Source: an uncultured Verrucomicrobiales bacterium
Lineage (GTDB): Bacteria; Verrucomicrobiota; Verrucomicrobiia; Verrucomicrobiales; Akkermansiaceae
DNA: 64,000 nucleotides
Direction: 5' to 3'
Assembly: GCA_937934595.1 (NCBI GenBank)
Contig: CALGZA010000006.1
Coordinates: 1 to 64,000 of the forward strand
This document shows, piece after piece, positions 19,930-29,939 of the stretch (the first letter of the stretch is position 1; every line of letters begins with the position of its first letter). The position numbers and the translations under genes were made by a program. The notes under the pieces were generated by a model. It was given only the letters and a program-made list of their open reading frames with translations, did not search any database and was not told the DNA's origin.

Positions 19930-19959
19930 ATGAAAACAATGAAAACAATGAAAACAATG
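19924..19959 (+). repeat. Four tandem AAAACAATG units over start codons
   Basis: The 9-base unit AAAACAATG occurs four times in a row. It places ATG codons at 19930, 19939, 19948 and 19957, all in one frame, so copy-number change would alter the leader by MKT triplets without a frameshift. Confidence 0.85.
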
Positions 19960-20730
19960 AAAACTTGCTGTGGACTCTTATTTATTGGAATGAGTATGAT
20001 AGGATCGGGGGCAATTTGGACAACAAATACATTACAACCAAATGATGGTGCCTTCGGAACACTAGGTTCAATTTCAGGTAACACTATTAATGGAACCATT
20101 GACAGCTCAACATTCACCTTCACCTCTTCTACAGCTGATCATTTTAGTCTTGGAAGCTCAAATGATCAGCTAGCTCGTTATGAAGAAGACATCTCGTCTA
20201 ATCTATCTTTTCAAAGTAGCCAAGGTCTAGAAAACTTCGCCATCTTAATTCATAATATTATTGATAACAGAGAACGTGGCGAAACACTGAACTACATAGG
20301 TAATTTCACTTTAACATTTGGCGATGGAAGCTCTTTTTCCAATGTTACACCTATCCTTTCAAACATCGGCTCTCCCAGTGAATTTGCCGTTAACGGAATT
20401 GATCAAGAGCCAACAGGACTCAATGCAGCATTCGATGATTCTCAGATATTGACTTTAAGTAGTTTAGATCCTGATGGCGCTGGTCCAGCTCCTTTCGCTA
20501 ATTATTTGAGTGATTCAGATGGCAGGTTAACTCAGGCTTCTGGTATACTAAGGTTTGATGAGAGTCTTGCTACAGGAGGTATTCAGAGAGTGGACTACAC
20601 ATATGTTGCTGGAAGTGATAATGGCAACACAGCCTTTATAGGCTTTGCAGGAACGTCTGTACCTGAACCCAGCTCTACTGTATTGTTAGGGCTCGCTGGT
20701 CTTTGTCTACTAACCAGACACAAACGCTAG
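19930..20730 (+). CDS. PEP-CTERM secreted protein
   Basis: A protein of up to 266 residues. It starts at one of four tandem in-frame ATGs, followed by a signal peptide (about residues 10-32). The body is low in charged residues and rich in Ser, Gly, Asn and Thr, as expected for an extracellular beta-rich protein. The C-terminus has VPEPSS, a hydrophobic helix (VLLGLAGLCLL) and basic RHKR, the sorting tag cut by exosortase. Base composition is balanced (G about equal to C), unlike the C-rich neighbours, which suggests recent acquisition or fast evolution. No exosortase gene is in the window. Confidence 0.88.
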   Translation: MKTMKTMKTMKTCCGLLFIGMSMIGSGAIWTTNTLQPNDGAFGTLGSISGNTINGTIDSSTFTFTSSTADHFSLGSSNDQLARYEEDISSNLSFQSSQGLENFAILIHNIIDNRERGETLNYIGNFTLTFGDGSSFSNVTPILSNIGSPSEFAVNGIDQEPTGLNAAFDDSQILTLSSLDPDGAGPAPFANYLSDSDGRLTQASGILRFDESLATGGIQRVDYTYVAGSDNGNTAFIGFAGTSVPEPSSTVLLGLAGLCLLTRHKR

Positions 20731-21262
20731 CACCTCATACACAGAGAGATCCAAAAAAATAAAAATACCCTCCCTCATAACATCTCATCTGTAAAAAAAA
20801 TACACCAAACTACAATACTTAGTTAATCATGTTGTCGTTCTAAACTTTGCTCTAGCTACTATATCGATCACGTCAGATTAACGAAGGAAAATATAAAGAT
20901 CGTGCTCAAAAACATCACACTCATACACAAAATATGAATCTGTTTTGTTTCACTATCATTTACTTTTACCACCCGTCAGAAAAAACTCTCCATCAAAACT
21001 GTTGAAAAGCGAAAGTATGATCACTAAGAAGCACATCATATAGACAATTAAAATTCCCTTCTCTATTAACGTAACACTTTATAAAAATTAAATCAAAGAA
21101 AGCATTTAACATCTCAGTCCGTTTCTCTTCAACCAAGAAAACATAATTAAAATAACACGCAAATCACTCATTACAAACAACCTACAATCACAATAAAACT
21201 AAATTAGTTTTTTATATATTTTTTATTTACACAAAGCAGAATTAAATTAAAATAACCATACT
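20731..21262. other. AT-rich intergenic region between two PEP-CTERM genes
   Basis: 532 bases without a credible gene. Only a small hairpin AAAACT-AAATT-AGTTTT (21195-21211) followed by T-rich DNA stands out, about 50 bases before the next start. It could be an attenuator or simply chance AT-rich pairing. Confidence 0.4.
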
Positions 21263-22180
21263 ATGCTTAATAAAAAACATATTATATCAATAATTGGTCT
21301 TACCCTTCTAAACCCTCTTCATGCTGCCATCGGCTGGGTCGAAGGCGAATCACTTACCCAAGCCGATTTTGATTCAGCCTACGGTGGTGCAAACAGCGGA
21401 ATTAGTAGTGTCAATCTCAACGGAGGGGTGGCAACCGACTCAATAGTAATGAGCGCCATTTCCGGTGGACCTGGAAACGGCACTATCTACACTCACAGCT
21501 CTGGAGCAAATTTCACAGGAACTTTCACATCTTCATTTTTTGATGCTTCCGCAGGCACTACAAGCCCGCTTGATCTTGTCTGGAGTGTGAATGACTCTTC
21601 ATTTTACAGATTTGGCCAAATCATCCCTGAACTGAGTTCTAACCTAAGCATGGATATTGGTGACAAAATTATTATTAATACTTCTCTATCGCACCTCTGG
21701 GAGGGTCCTCAAAGCACCAGCGACAGTGATCTCTCTACAGTAGTAAGAGATATTAGTTTGAATCTTCCTGGTGGCTCTTCACAAACTACCTTAGGCTTCA
21801 ATCAAACCGTATTTGGTAACAATATCGATTTGACGCAAACTACTGGTAGTGGTGATTTAATAATAGCCCTCCAGAATCTTAGCAGTTTTAACTTTAGTGA
21901 CATCACACCTGATACAACTGATTCATTTTCAGCAGGTGGAGGTCAGGGAATATACTTCAGAGAATTTAAGACCGACACGGATGTCACAGACGCACAAGTA
22001 AGCGGCTACTCTTTTGAGTTAGAAGCCCTAACATCAGCATCACTGCAAGCTGGTGCCCAGTTCTTTATGACTCTCGATGGCAATCTCAGACCAGATGCTG
22101 ACCTCGTTCCAGAACCTAGTGCCTCACTACTTTTATTAGGTGCCTTTCTACCATTCGCCCTTAACAGAAAAAGAAAATAA
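21263..22180 (+). CDS. PEP-CTERM secreted protein
   Basis: A 305-residue protein. A signal peptide (about 1-22, ending LHAA) leads a Ser/Gly/Asp-rich body with no recognised catalytic motif. The C-terminal sorting tag is VPEPSA, then LLLLGAFLPFAL, then NRKRK. Predicted to be exported and processed by exosortase, ending in the envelope or extracellular matrix. Not closely similar to the upstream PEP-CTERM protein outside the tag. Followed by a strong terminator. Confidence 0.88.
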   Translation: MLNKKHIISIIGLTLLNPLHAAIGWVEGESLTQADFDSAYGGANSGISSVNLNGGVATDSIVMSAISGGPGNGTIYTHSSGANFTGTFTSSFFDASAGTTSPLDLVWSVNDSSFYRFGQIIPELSSNLSMDIGDKIIINTSLSHLWEGPQSTSDSDLSTVVRDISLNLPGGSSQTTLGFNQTVFGNNIDLTQTTGSGDLIIALQNLSSFNFSDITPDTTDSFSAGGGQGIYFREFKTDTDVTDAQVSGYSFELEALTSASLQAGAQFFMTLDGNLRPDADLVPEPSASLLLLGAFLPFALNRKRK

Positions 22181-22219
22181 TCTTAGTTAATTAATCGAAT
22201 ACATCACCCCAAACTCAAT

Positions 22220-22244
22220 GCCCATCTACATGATGGGCTTTTTT
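22220..22244 (+). terminator. Rho-independent terminator after PEP-CTERM gene
   Basis: A 7-bp perfect stem GCCCATC/GATGGGC around TACAT, followed directly by six T. It ends the second PEP-CTERM transcript. Confidence 0.93.
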
Positions 22245-22621
22245 GTTTACAATATCATCCCTAGAATAACTTAATTCGTTAACTAAGGCACCCATGCTCC
22301 AAAAGCCAAATCAAATATATGAACCCCTAGCACCAGACGCCACAGTCGAGAACCATCGTTAGGATATAATAGAACTTACTGAGGAAATCCATATGGATTA
22401 ACAGCACCTAATTGCACAGCTTCCGCTATCTCAACCTAAAGCAACTTGTCTCAATCGCCCCTCACCATATTAAAATACACTAAATCACCACCTAACTAGG
22501 GGTTTATTTTCACTCTACTAATAAGATAATATTTTTCACTCTCCAAACATCTCTCACATTTACTATTGATACAGCATACACTTTATTCATAGACTCATAC
22601 CACTATAGTAATTTAAAAAAC
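22245..22621. other. Intergenic region upstream of pta
   Basis: 377 bases, AT-rich, no convincing frame on either strand. Presumably holds the promoter of pta-tmk; I cannot pick a single -35/-10 pair. Confidence 0.35.
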
Positions 22622-23704
22622 ATGATCGAGATAACTAACTCTAATAAAAACAACAATCACCCTGATGACTTCAGGTCTCGCATGTATGAATCTCTCAAAA
22701 AACACCCCAAACGTATCGTCTTCACAGATGGAGAAGATATCCGCGTTCTTGAAGCCGCAGCAGCTCTCGTTAAAAAACAAGTCATAGCCCCCATTCTCCT
22801 TGGTAATAAACCACGCATCAAAGCACTTGCCGATAAGCACCAAATCAATACGACACTCATCAATATCCTTGACCCAGCCACATCTTCTGACCTGCCCTTA
22901 TTCTGCTCCAGACTTAAAACCATCAGTAAATACCAAAAAAAAATCATCGCAGACCCAGAGGAACTAATTACCAGACCACATAACTTCGCAGCTATGATGG
23001 TTCAGTATGGTCAAGCCGACGGCATCGTCTCAGGTAACAAATCGCACCCCTCAGCCATCGCCAGAGCTGCCAATAACTTCATTAAACCACTCGCTCACGT
23101 CCCAAAAATTTTCAGCACAGTCGCTCTCGTAGCACCCCATATTGAAAACTTCGGCAAAGAAGGCATTATCCTCCTAGCTGATTGCGGTATCATCCCAGAA
23201 CCTAATGTCGATGAACTAGCCATAATAGCCATCGAAACAGGAAAGCTCGCTCAGCACTTACTCGGACGCACACCAAGAGTCGCCATGCTCAGTCACTCCA
23301 CTCACGGAAGCATGTCTACCCCATCATCTCAAAAAATGAAAGCCGCCAGCATCCTTGCCAAAGACACTATCAAAAAAGAATACCTTGAAATCGAAATAGA
23401 CGGAGAACTCCAAGCCGATGTCGCCCTAGACTCCGTAGCTGCAAAAATCAAACTCAACGACACCCGTGCTCATCAATCCGCAGACGTCCTCGTCTTCCCT
23501 AACCTAGACGCAGCACACATCGCATACAAGCTACTCCAGCACATCGCCGGAGCCCATTGCTACGGTCAACTCCTAATGGGTCTCACTCGTCACGCAGCAC
23601 AAGTCCCCATGACTGCCAGTGTCGAAATGATAGAAGGAACAGCAGTCCTAGTCGGATGTGAATCCATCAAATACAGACAACTATACCCAGACGGAGAACA
23701 ATAA
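22622..23704 (+). CDS. pta: Phosphate acetyltransferase (short type)
   Basis: A 360-residue phosphate acetyl/butyryltransferase-family enzyme interconverting acetyl-CoA and acetyl phosphate. Seen: RIVFTDGEDIRVLEAA near the N-terminus, GQADGIVSGN in the middle, and MLSHSTHGSM and DGELQADVAL in the C-terminal half. The length is that of the short Pta form without the N-terminal DRTGG/regulatory domains. Its TAA stop directly abuts the tmk ATG, so the two are co-translated. No ackA in the window. Confidence 0.92.
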   Translation: MIEITNSNKNNNHPDDFRSRMYESLKKHPKRIVFTDGEDIRVLEAAAALVKKQVIAPILLGNKPRIKALADKHQINTTLINILDPATSSDLPLFCSRLKTISKYQKKIIADPEELITRPHNFAAMMVQYGQADGIVSGNKSHPSAIARAANNFIKPLAHVPKIFSTVALVAPHIENFGKEGIILLADCGIIPEPNVDELAIIAIETGKLAQHLLGRTPRVAMLSHSTHGSMSTPSSQKMKAASILAKDTIKKEYLEIEIDGELQADVALDSVAAKIKLNDTRAHQSADVLVFPNLDAAHIAYKLLQHIAGAHCYGQLLMGLTRHAAQVPMTASVEMIEGTAVLVGCESIKYRQLYPDGEQ

Positions 23705-24304
23705 ATGAAACGCAATGACTCAGGGCTATTCATCGTAATAGAAGGTATCGATGGAACCGGTAAATCAACCCAAGCCAAACTACTTCAAAAAGCACTTCTA
23801 GATCAAGGCCAGACTGTAACCCTTGACCACGAGCCATCAGACGGACCCTACGGGAAAATCCTCAGAGACAGCGCTACAACCGGCAGACTATCTCCACAAG
23901 AAGAACTAGACCTCTTTCATAAAGACAGAAAACAACACGTTGATGAACTCATCATCCCTGCTCTCAATCGCGGAGAAACAATAATTCTTGATCGCTACTA
24001 CTTCTCCACCATGGCATACCAAGGCCAAAGAGGATTTGACCAAAAAGAAATCCAGAATACCAATCTCAGCTTCGCTCCCAACCCAGACATCCTATTTATT
24101 CTCGACCTCTCTGTAGACCATGCCAGAAAAAGAATCGGAGCCAGAGGCGACAACACCAACGAATTTGAAAAACACGACGCACTACAATACTGCCGTGATA
24201 CCTTCCTCAGCGTTAAAAACGAAACATTCGCGCACGTCATCGATGCATCCAAAACCATCCAAGAAGTCCACCAGCAAATGCTAAACATATCCCTCAACAA
24301 ATAA
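23705..24304 (+). CDS. tmk: Thymidylate kinase
   Basis: A 199-residue dTMP kinase for dTTP synthesis. The P-loop is EGIDGTGKST (about 13-22), the substrate/DR motif is LDRYYFSTMAYQG (about 94-106), and the lid region contains ARKRIGARG. Its start immediately follows the pta stop. GGAG about 10 bases upstream of the ATG is one of the few Shine-Dalgarno-like sequences seen here. Cytosolic. Confidence 0.96.
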   Translation: MKRNDSGLFIVIEGIDGTGKSTQAKLLQKALLDQGQTVTLDHEPSDGPYGKILRDSATTGRLSPQEELDLFHKDRKQHVDELIIPALNRGETIILDRYYFSTMAYQGQRGFDQKEIQNTNLSFAPNPDILFILDLSVDHARKRIGARGDNTNEFEKHDALQYCRDTFLSVKNETFAHVIDASKTIQEVHQQMLNISLNK

Positions 24305-24338
24305 ATCTCCCACTCTGCAAAAAAACATCCCATGATAC

Positions 24339-27300
24339 ATGACTCCATCTTTTAAAAATAGCATTAAAAGAATACACATAACCAATGTATCAATAATAAT
24401 AATCACATCACTGCATCTACTGCTAACAGCATGCTCAGAAAACCCTCAGAAAAATGCAGAAAACATAACTAAAGAAAGCAAAGACCTAGCCACCCAAAAG
24501 CAACACACACCCACCCAAAAAACTCCCCCTCTCTCATTCAACGAGCATATCCAACCTATCTTATCAGCCAATTGCTACCACTGCCACGGGCCAGATTCCG
24601 GAACCCGTGAACCTAAAGATAATCCACTCAGACTAGACACTAAATCAGGAGCATTTGCTAAGCGGTCTAACGGTAAACCAGTCATCATTAAAGGTGACCC
24701 AGACAGCTCCTACCTCATCCAGCTAATTGAGTCAAAAGACCCACAACTCGTCATGCCTCTTCACCCTACCAGAAGCCCGCATGGAAAAATAATGCCCCCA
24801 TCAGACATAGCTCTCATTCGCCGCTGGGTCAAAGAAGGTGCCCACTACCAGAAACACTGGTCATACATACCACCTAAAAAAACACCCCTACCTATCGTCA
24901 AAAATAAGCACTGGCCAAAAAATTACATCGACCACTACATACTCCACAAACTAGAAAAACATAACCTCTCACCTAATCCTCCACAAAATAAAGCTCGCCT
25001 CCTACGCCGACTCTCATTCGATCTAACCGGACTCCCACCCACTCCAAATGAACTCGCAGCATTCACATCAGACACACGTGAATTCGAAACCGTCTACCAA
25101 GAAAAAATAACCGCTCTACTTAACTCAAATGCCTACGCTGAACACTTCGCGCGTCACTGGTTAGACGTAGCGCGCTACGCAGATACTCACGGAATCCACC
25201 TAGACAACTTCCGCTCCATTTGGCCATACCGCGATTGGGTAATCAACGCATTCAGAAGCAACATGAAATTTGATCAGTTCACACTCGAACAAATCGCAGG
25301 CGACATGCTCAACAACCCCACACTAAACCAAAAAATAGCCACAGGATTCCACCGCTGCCTCCCAACAACAGGAGAAGCTGGATCCATCGAAGAAGAATAT
25401 CACGCCGTCTATGCTCAAGAAAGAGTCAACACCACATCCTCAGTATGGCTAGGACTAACTACCGGCTGCGCCGCATGCCATGACCATAAGTTCGATGCCA
25501 TCACGACCAAAGAAAACTACCAACTCACTGCCTTCTTCCGTAACACAACCATGTCCGCGCTCGATGGACACAACGCCATCCATCCACCAAACATCTCCGT
25601 CCCAGCAAAAACAGACCAAAACAGATACCATCAGATCAAACAAAAAATACAGCAACTCACCCAACAAAAAAAATCGCTAGCTAACACCCTAAATGCCCCA
25701 TTCCAAAAATGGCTAAAACTAAACAAAACCTCACCAAATAAAAACACTCCCACCTCCCTAACATGGCAAAATAATACAACAGAAAAAGCAACCACCATCT
25801 CAAAAACAAATGCTATAAAACTAATCAACAAAGGAGACTTTGAAAAAAATCAACCATTCAGCTTCTCCGCATGGATCAAAATCCCAGATAACCCATCAGG
25901 CTCAATCATAGCCAAAATGCAATCAACAAAATCACTCCGCGGCTACGACCTACACTTCAAATCAGGCAAACTCGTAGTCAGCCTCAACCACTCGTTCCCA
26001 AAAAACTACCTCCAGGTTATGACCATCAAAAAAGCACCCACTAATCAATGGTCTCACATCACAGTCACATACGATGGCTCAGAAAAAGCACACGGAATCA
26101 ATATCTACATCAACGAAGAAAAACTAAAACTAATGCCACAAATGGAAACACTCACCAAATCCATCAGAACAAAAACCCCACTCATCATCGGCAGAAGAGA
26201 AAAAAATAACACATTTGAAAACGGCCAAATCAAAAACCTCCGCATCTATAACCATGAACTAAAAGCACCAGAAATCTCCAAAATAGTTACCCTAGACACA
26301 CTCAATAAAAATAACCTAACTAAAAAAGACACCAATAAAATAAAAACACACTACTTCTCCTACATCCACCCAGACACACACACTATACATAACAACATAC
26401 TAACCCTCCAAAAAGAACTCCATCAAATCAGAACAAGAGCCACCTACACTCTCATCATGGACTCTAACCCCTATGCTAAACCCACCGCTCACATCCTCAT
26501 CCGCGGCGAATACGCAGTCAAAGACAAAGAAATACTCACCCCAAAAACACCCGCATCACTCCCTCCCATGACAGCTGACATGCCACCTAACAGACTAGGC
26601 CTAGCTAAATGGCTCATAGACAAAAATAACCCACTTCCTGCTCGCGTCACTGTAAATCGCTACTGGTCCTACCTCTTCGGCACAGGTATCGTAAACACAA
26701 ACCAAGACTTCGGCATCATGGGCGCACGCCCATCACACCCCAAGCTCCTAGACCACCTCGCTGTTGACTTCACCGAAAACAGCTGGGATCTACACCACCT
26801 CATCAGACAAATAGTCACCTCCTCAACATACCGCCAAAGCAGTAAAATATCACCAAATAAACTACAAACCGACCCCCTCAACAAGCTACTCGCAAGAAGC
26901 CCCAGATACAGACTTGATGCCGAACAAATCAGAGACCTCGCCCTCAGCTCATCCAATCTGCTACACAACGAAATAGGAGGCCCCCCAGTCAAACCCTACC
27001 AGCCCTCTAACATCTGGAAAGAAGTCTCCATGCCTCAATCAAACACCAAAAAATACCAACATGACTCAGGCTATAAACTCTACCGCAGATCAATCTACAC
27101 ATTCTGGAAACGAACCGCCATCCACCCCGTCATGGAAATCCTCAACGCCCCCAGTAGAGACACCTCATGCGTCCAAAGAGAACGCACCAACACACCACTA
27201 CAAGCACTAGTCATCATGAATGACCCCCAGTTCATCGAAGCCTCAAGACAACTAGCCGCCAAAGCCATCAAAAACGCCACATCCACTGAAAAGAGAATCA

Positions 27301-27533
27301 ACATCATCGCCACATCACTCATATCAAGAGAAATGACACCCAGCGAAATACAAATAATCAAAACAACTCTCGCAACAGCCATACAAAAATTCAACACATC
27401 ACCAAATAACGCCAAAAAACTCACCTCCATCGGTGAAACCAAAGCACCAAATACTATCAATACATCAGAACTCGCAGCATGGACCATAATCGCTAACCAA
27501 ATCCTAAACATGGATGAAACACTAAATAAATAA
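24339..27533 (+). CDS. Planctomycete-type cytochrome lipoprotein (PSCyt1-DUF1549-LamG-DUF1553)
   Basis: A 1064-residue protein. A lipoprotein signal (LLLTAC, Cys about 32) is followed by a cytochrome-c-like haem site CYHCH (about 83-87, PSCyt1). DUF1549 comes next, with CAACHDHKFD near residue 384 as a second CxxCH. A concanavalin/LamG-like domain (about 505-640, FSFSAWIKIP) and the DUF1553 domain (about 750-1000, NRYWSYLFG) complete it. Such proteins abound in Planctomycetota and Verrucomicrobiota, usually paired with a DUF1501 protein, and are linked to polysaccharide degradation. The pairing is present here (10-base gap). Role inferred: extracytoplasmic redox-linked carbohydrate or sulfo-sugar processing. 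Confidence 0.9.
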   Translation: MTPSFKNSIKRIHITNVSIIIITSLHLLLTACSENPQKNAENITKESKDLATQKQHTPTQKTPPLSFNEHIQPILSANCYHCHGPDSGTREPKDNPLRLDTKSGAFAKRSNGKPVIIKGDPDSSYLIQLIESKDPQLVMPLHPTRSPHGKIMPPSDIALIRRWVKEGAHYQKHWSYIPPKKTPLPIVKNKHWPKNYIDHYILHKLEKHNLSPNPPQNKARLLRRLSFDLTGLPPTPNELAAFTSDTREFETVYQEKITALLNSNAYAEHFARHWLDVARYADTHGIHLDNFRSIWPYRDWVINAFRSNMKFDQFTLEQIAGDMLNNPTLNQKIATGFHRCLPTTGEAGSIEEEYHAVYAQERVNTTSSVWLGLTTGCAACHDHKFDAITTKENYQLTAFFRNTTMSALDGHNAIHPPNISVPAKTDQNRYHQIKQKIQQLTQQKKSLANTLNAPFQKWLKLNKTSPNKNTPTSLTWQNNTTEKATTISKTNAIKLINKGDFEKNQPFSFSAWIKIPDNPSGSIIAKMQSTKSLRGYDLHFKSGKLVVSLNHSFPKNYLQVMTIKKAPTNQWSHITVTYDGSEKAHGINIYINEEKLKLMPQMETLTKSIRTKTPLIIGRREKNNTFENGQIKNLRIYNHELKAPEISKIVTLDTLNKNNLTKKDTNKIKTHYFSYIHPDTHTIHNNILTLQKELHQIRTRATYTLIMDSNPYAKPTAHILIRGEYAVKDKEILTPKTPASLPPMTADMPPNRLGLAKWLIDKNNPLPARVTVNRYWSYLFGTGIVNTNQDFGIMGARPSHPKLLDHLAVDFTENSWDLHHLIRQIVTSSTYRQSSKISPNKLQTDPLNKLLARSPRYRLDAEQIRDLALSSSNLLHNEIGGPPVKPYQPSNIWKEVSMPQSNTKKYQHDSGYKLYRRSIYTFWKRTAIHPVMEILNAPSRDTSCVQRERTNTPLQALVIMNDPQFIEASRQLAAKAIKNATSTEKRINIIATSLISREMTPSEIQIIKTTLATAIQKFNTSPNNAKKLTSIGETKAPNTINTSELAAWTIIANQILNMDETLNK

Positions 27534-27543
27534 CTGGATCCAC

Positions 27544-29016
27544 ATGAACCTAACAGACATCCTAAAATCCATAGACCTCCATGACAGCGCCCTATCTCGC
27601 AGACAGTTCTTCCGCCAAAATGCCATGGGACTAGGCTCAGCCGCCCTCACTGCACTCCTACCTAACAAAACACACGCAGCCAACCATAACACCTCAACAA
27701 ACCCACACTTCCCAGCTAAAGCAAAACGCGTCATCTACATCTCACTCGTAGGAGCTCCCTCACAATTCGAAACATTCGACTACAAACCAGAACTCAAAAA
27801 AGAATTCAACAAAGACCTAAAAGACTTCCTCATCGCCTCCGGTCAGCGCCTCACTGGCATGACATCAAATCAAACCAGATTCCCCGTCGCTCCAGCCATA
27901 ATTGACTTCAAACAACACGGCCAATGCGGCACCTGGGTATCAGACTACCTCCCACACACAGCCAAAATGGTCGATGACATCTGCATCATCAAATCCATGC
28001 ACACAGATGCTATCAACCACGCCCCAGCTAATCAACTCATCTACACCGGATCCATGCAGAGCGGAAAAGCATCCATCGGTTCATGGCTCTCATACGGACT
28101 AGGATCACTCAATAATGACCTCCCCACATTCTGCGTCCTCATCGCCAAAAACACCAGCTCCGCAGGAATACAAGCAATCTCATCCAGCCTTTGGAACGCC
28201 AACTACCTTCCAGGCAAGCACTCAGGTGTAACCCTCCGCTCATCAGGAGACCCCGTCCTCTACCTAAAAGACGCCCCAGGCATAGACCGTGAACTTCGGC
28301 GCTCTATGCTAGACGGCCTCTCAAAACTTAACCAAAAAACACTCCATAACATCGGAGACCCAGAAACCCAAAATCGTATCCAACAATACGAAATGGCATA
28401 CAGAATGCAAATGTCAGTCCCAGAGCTCACAGACATGAGTAAAGAAACCCAAGCAACATACAACCTCTACGGCCCAGAATCACAAAAACCAGGCTCATTC
28501 GCCTCATGCGCCATCCAAGCTCGCCGCCTCGCAGAACGAGGAGTCCGCTTCACTCAAATTTTCCACCGTGGATGGGACCAACACGCAAACCTCCCCAAAG
28601 ACATCAAAACCCAATGCCTTGACATCGACCAAGCATGCTACGGACTCATCCAAGACCTCAAACAACGTGGCATGTTAGAAGACACACTCGTAATATGCGG
28701 TGGCGAATTCGGCAGAACCGCATACTCACAAGGAACACTAACAGCCACAAACTACGGCAGAGACCACCACCCACGAGCCTTCTCACTCTGGATCGCCGGA
28801 GCCGGCATCAAAGGTGGAATAGTCCACGGAGAAACAGACAAATACTCATTCAACATCACCACCCCAGATAAAGCCGTCCACGTCAGTGACCTCCACGCCA
28901 CCATCCTTGAGCGCTGTGGTCTAGATAATCACAAACTCTCATACCCATTCCAAGGCCTAGAACAACGCCTAACAGGTGTCGAACCAGCAAAAGTGATCAA
29001 GGACATAATCTCATAG
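27544..29016 (+). CDS. DUF1501 (sulfatase-fold) protein with Tat-like signal
   Basis: A 490-residue protein. It opens with a twin-arginine-like motif SRRQFFRQN (about 17-25) and a hydrophobic stretch ending THAA, so it is probably exported folded. The body has DUF1501 features: VSLVGAPSQFETFDYKP-like opening, GSWLSYGLG, and GGEFGRTAYSQG with DHHPRAFSLWIAG near the C-terminus. DUF1501 belongs to the alkaline phosphatase/sulfatase superfamily; activity is undemonstrated. Its cistron follows the cytochrome gene by 10 bases, the standard gene pair. Confidence 0.92.
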   Translation: MNLTDILKSIDLHDSALSRRQFFRQNAMGLGSAALTALLPNKTHAANHNTSTNPHFPAKAKRVIYISLVGAPSQFETFDYKPELKKEFNKDLKDFLIASGQRLTGMTSNQTRFPVAPAIIDFKQHGQCGTWVSDYLPHTAKMVDDICIIKSMHTDAINHAPANQLIYTGSMQSGKASIGSWLSYGLGSLNNDLPTFCVLIAKNTSSAGIQAISSSLWNANYLPGKHSGVTLRSSGDPVLYLKDAPGIDRELRRSMLDGLSKLNQKTLHNIGDPETQNRIQQYEMAYRMQMSVPELTDMSKETQATYNLYGPESQKPGSFASCAIQARRLAERGVRFTQIFHRGWDQHANLPKDIKTQCLDIDQACYGLIQDLKQRGMLEDTLVICGGEFGRTAYSQGTLTATNYGRDHHPRAFSLWIAGAGIKGGIVHGETDKYSFNITTPDKAVHVSDLHATILERCGLDNHKLSYPFQGLEQRLTGVEPAKVIKDIIS

Positions 29017-29158
29017 AACCAATACAACGCTATCCCCCCTCATCAAAAACTTCGAAATAAATATCTAGCAGAGCACTCAACCCATCCCCCCCTAAACACT
29101 AAAGACACCAAAGAAAAAATCTACAAATCACTACAGTATATTTATCAATAAAAATCAT

Positions 29159-29204
29159 AGTGTTTATTTTACACTTTAATCTTGCAAAGTGTAAAAAATA
29201 CACT
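29159..29204 (+). promoter_or_regulatory. Twin operators AGTGT-N7-ACACT
   Basis: Two 17-base palindromes with the same arms lie at 29159-29175 (spacer TTATTTT) and 29188-29204 (spacer AAAAAAT). Their centres are 29 bases apart and the second ends 24 bases before the NrtR-like start. Together they also form a larger inverted repeat. They are probably the binding sites of the NrtR-like protein (autoregulation). Confidence 0.75.
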
Positions 29205-29228
29205 ACTCTGCATTCAGAAAGATAAATC

Positions 29229-29927
29229 ATGGCAAAGAAAAAATTTACATACGAATACGAAAGACCCGCTGTAACAACAGACTGCGTCGTCTTTGGACTA
29301 GATGAAGACGATCTCAAAATTCTTCTCATCCAGAGAGACATAAAACCCTACGAAGGCCAATGGGCACTACCAGGCGGCTTCATCAAAATGGGCGAATCAG
29401 TTGATGATTGCGCTAAAAGAGAACTACATGAAGAAACAGGACTAAATAACATCTACCTAGAGCAACTCTACACATTTGGATCACCAAACCGAGACCCAAG
29501 AGAACAGGTCATAACCATAGCCTACTTCGCACTTGTCAACTTAATAGACCACCGCCCACAAGCAGCAACAGACGCCAGAAACGCAGCATGGTTCGCTCAA
29601 GATGAACTGCCATCACTAGCATTCGACCACAAAGAAATTCTCGCAAAAGCCAAACAACGTCTCAAAGGAAAACTCAAATACGAGCCTATCGGCTTCGAAC
29701 TGCTCCCTAAAAAATTCACCCTCACCCAAATGCAGCACCTCTACGAAATCATCCTAGAAACCAAAATAGACAAACGCAATTTCCGCAAAAAACTCCTCAA
29801 ACTAGACATCCTCATAGAAACAAATGAAGTAGAACAAGACGTCGCAAGAAGAGCCGCAAAACTCTACAAATTCGACCAAAAAAAATACAACAAACTAACA
29901 AAACAAGGAATCAACTTCGAAATCTAA
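29229..29927 (+). CDS. NrtR-like NUDIX transcriptional regulator of NAD/ADP-ribose metabolism
   Basis: A 232-residue protein. The N-terminal NUDIX domain (about 15-145) has an intact box: [20 protein letters not shown] followed by ETGL. The C-terminal winged-helix-like region (about 155-230) contains [13 protein letters not shown]. This is the NrtR layout, in which ADP-ribose binding by the NUDIX domain lifts repression of NAD genes. The box looks catalytically competent, so a hydrolase activity is also possible. The operators upstream and the nicotinamidase and ADP-ribosylglycohydrolases downstream support the regulatory reading. First gene of a five-gene operon. Confidence 0.87.
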   Translation: MAKKKFTYEYERPAVTTDCVVFGLDEDDLKILLIQRDIKPYEGQWALPGGFIKMGESVDDCAKRELHEETGLNNIYLEQLYTFGSPNRDPREQVITIAYFALVNLIDHRPQAATDARNAAWFAQDELPSLAFDHKEILAKAKQRLKGKLKYEPIGFELLPKKFTLTQMQHLYEIILETKIDKRNFRKKLLKLDILIETNEVEQDVARRAAKLYKFDQKKYNKLTKQGINFEI

Positions 29928-29939
29928 CAAAACCACATC

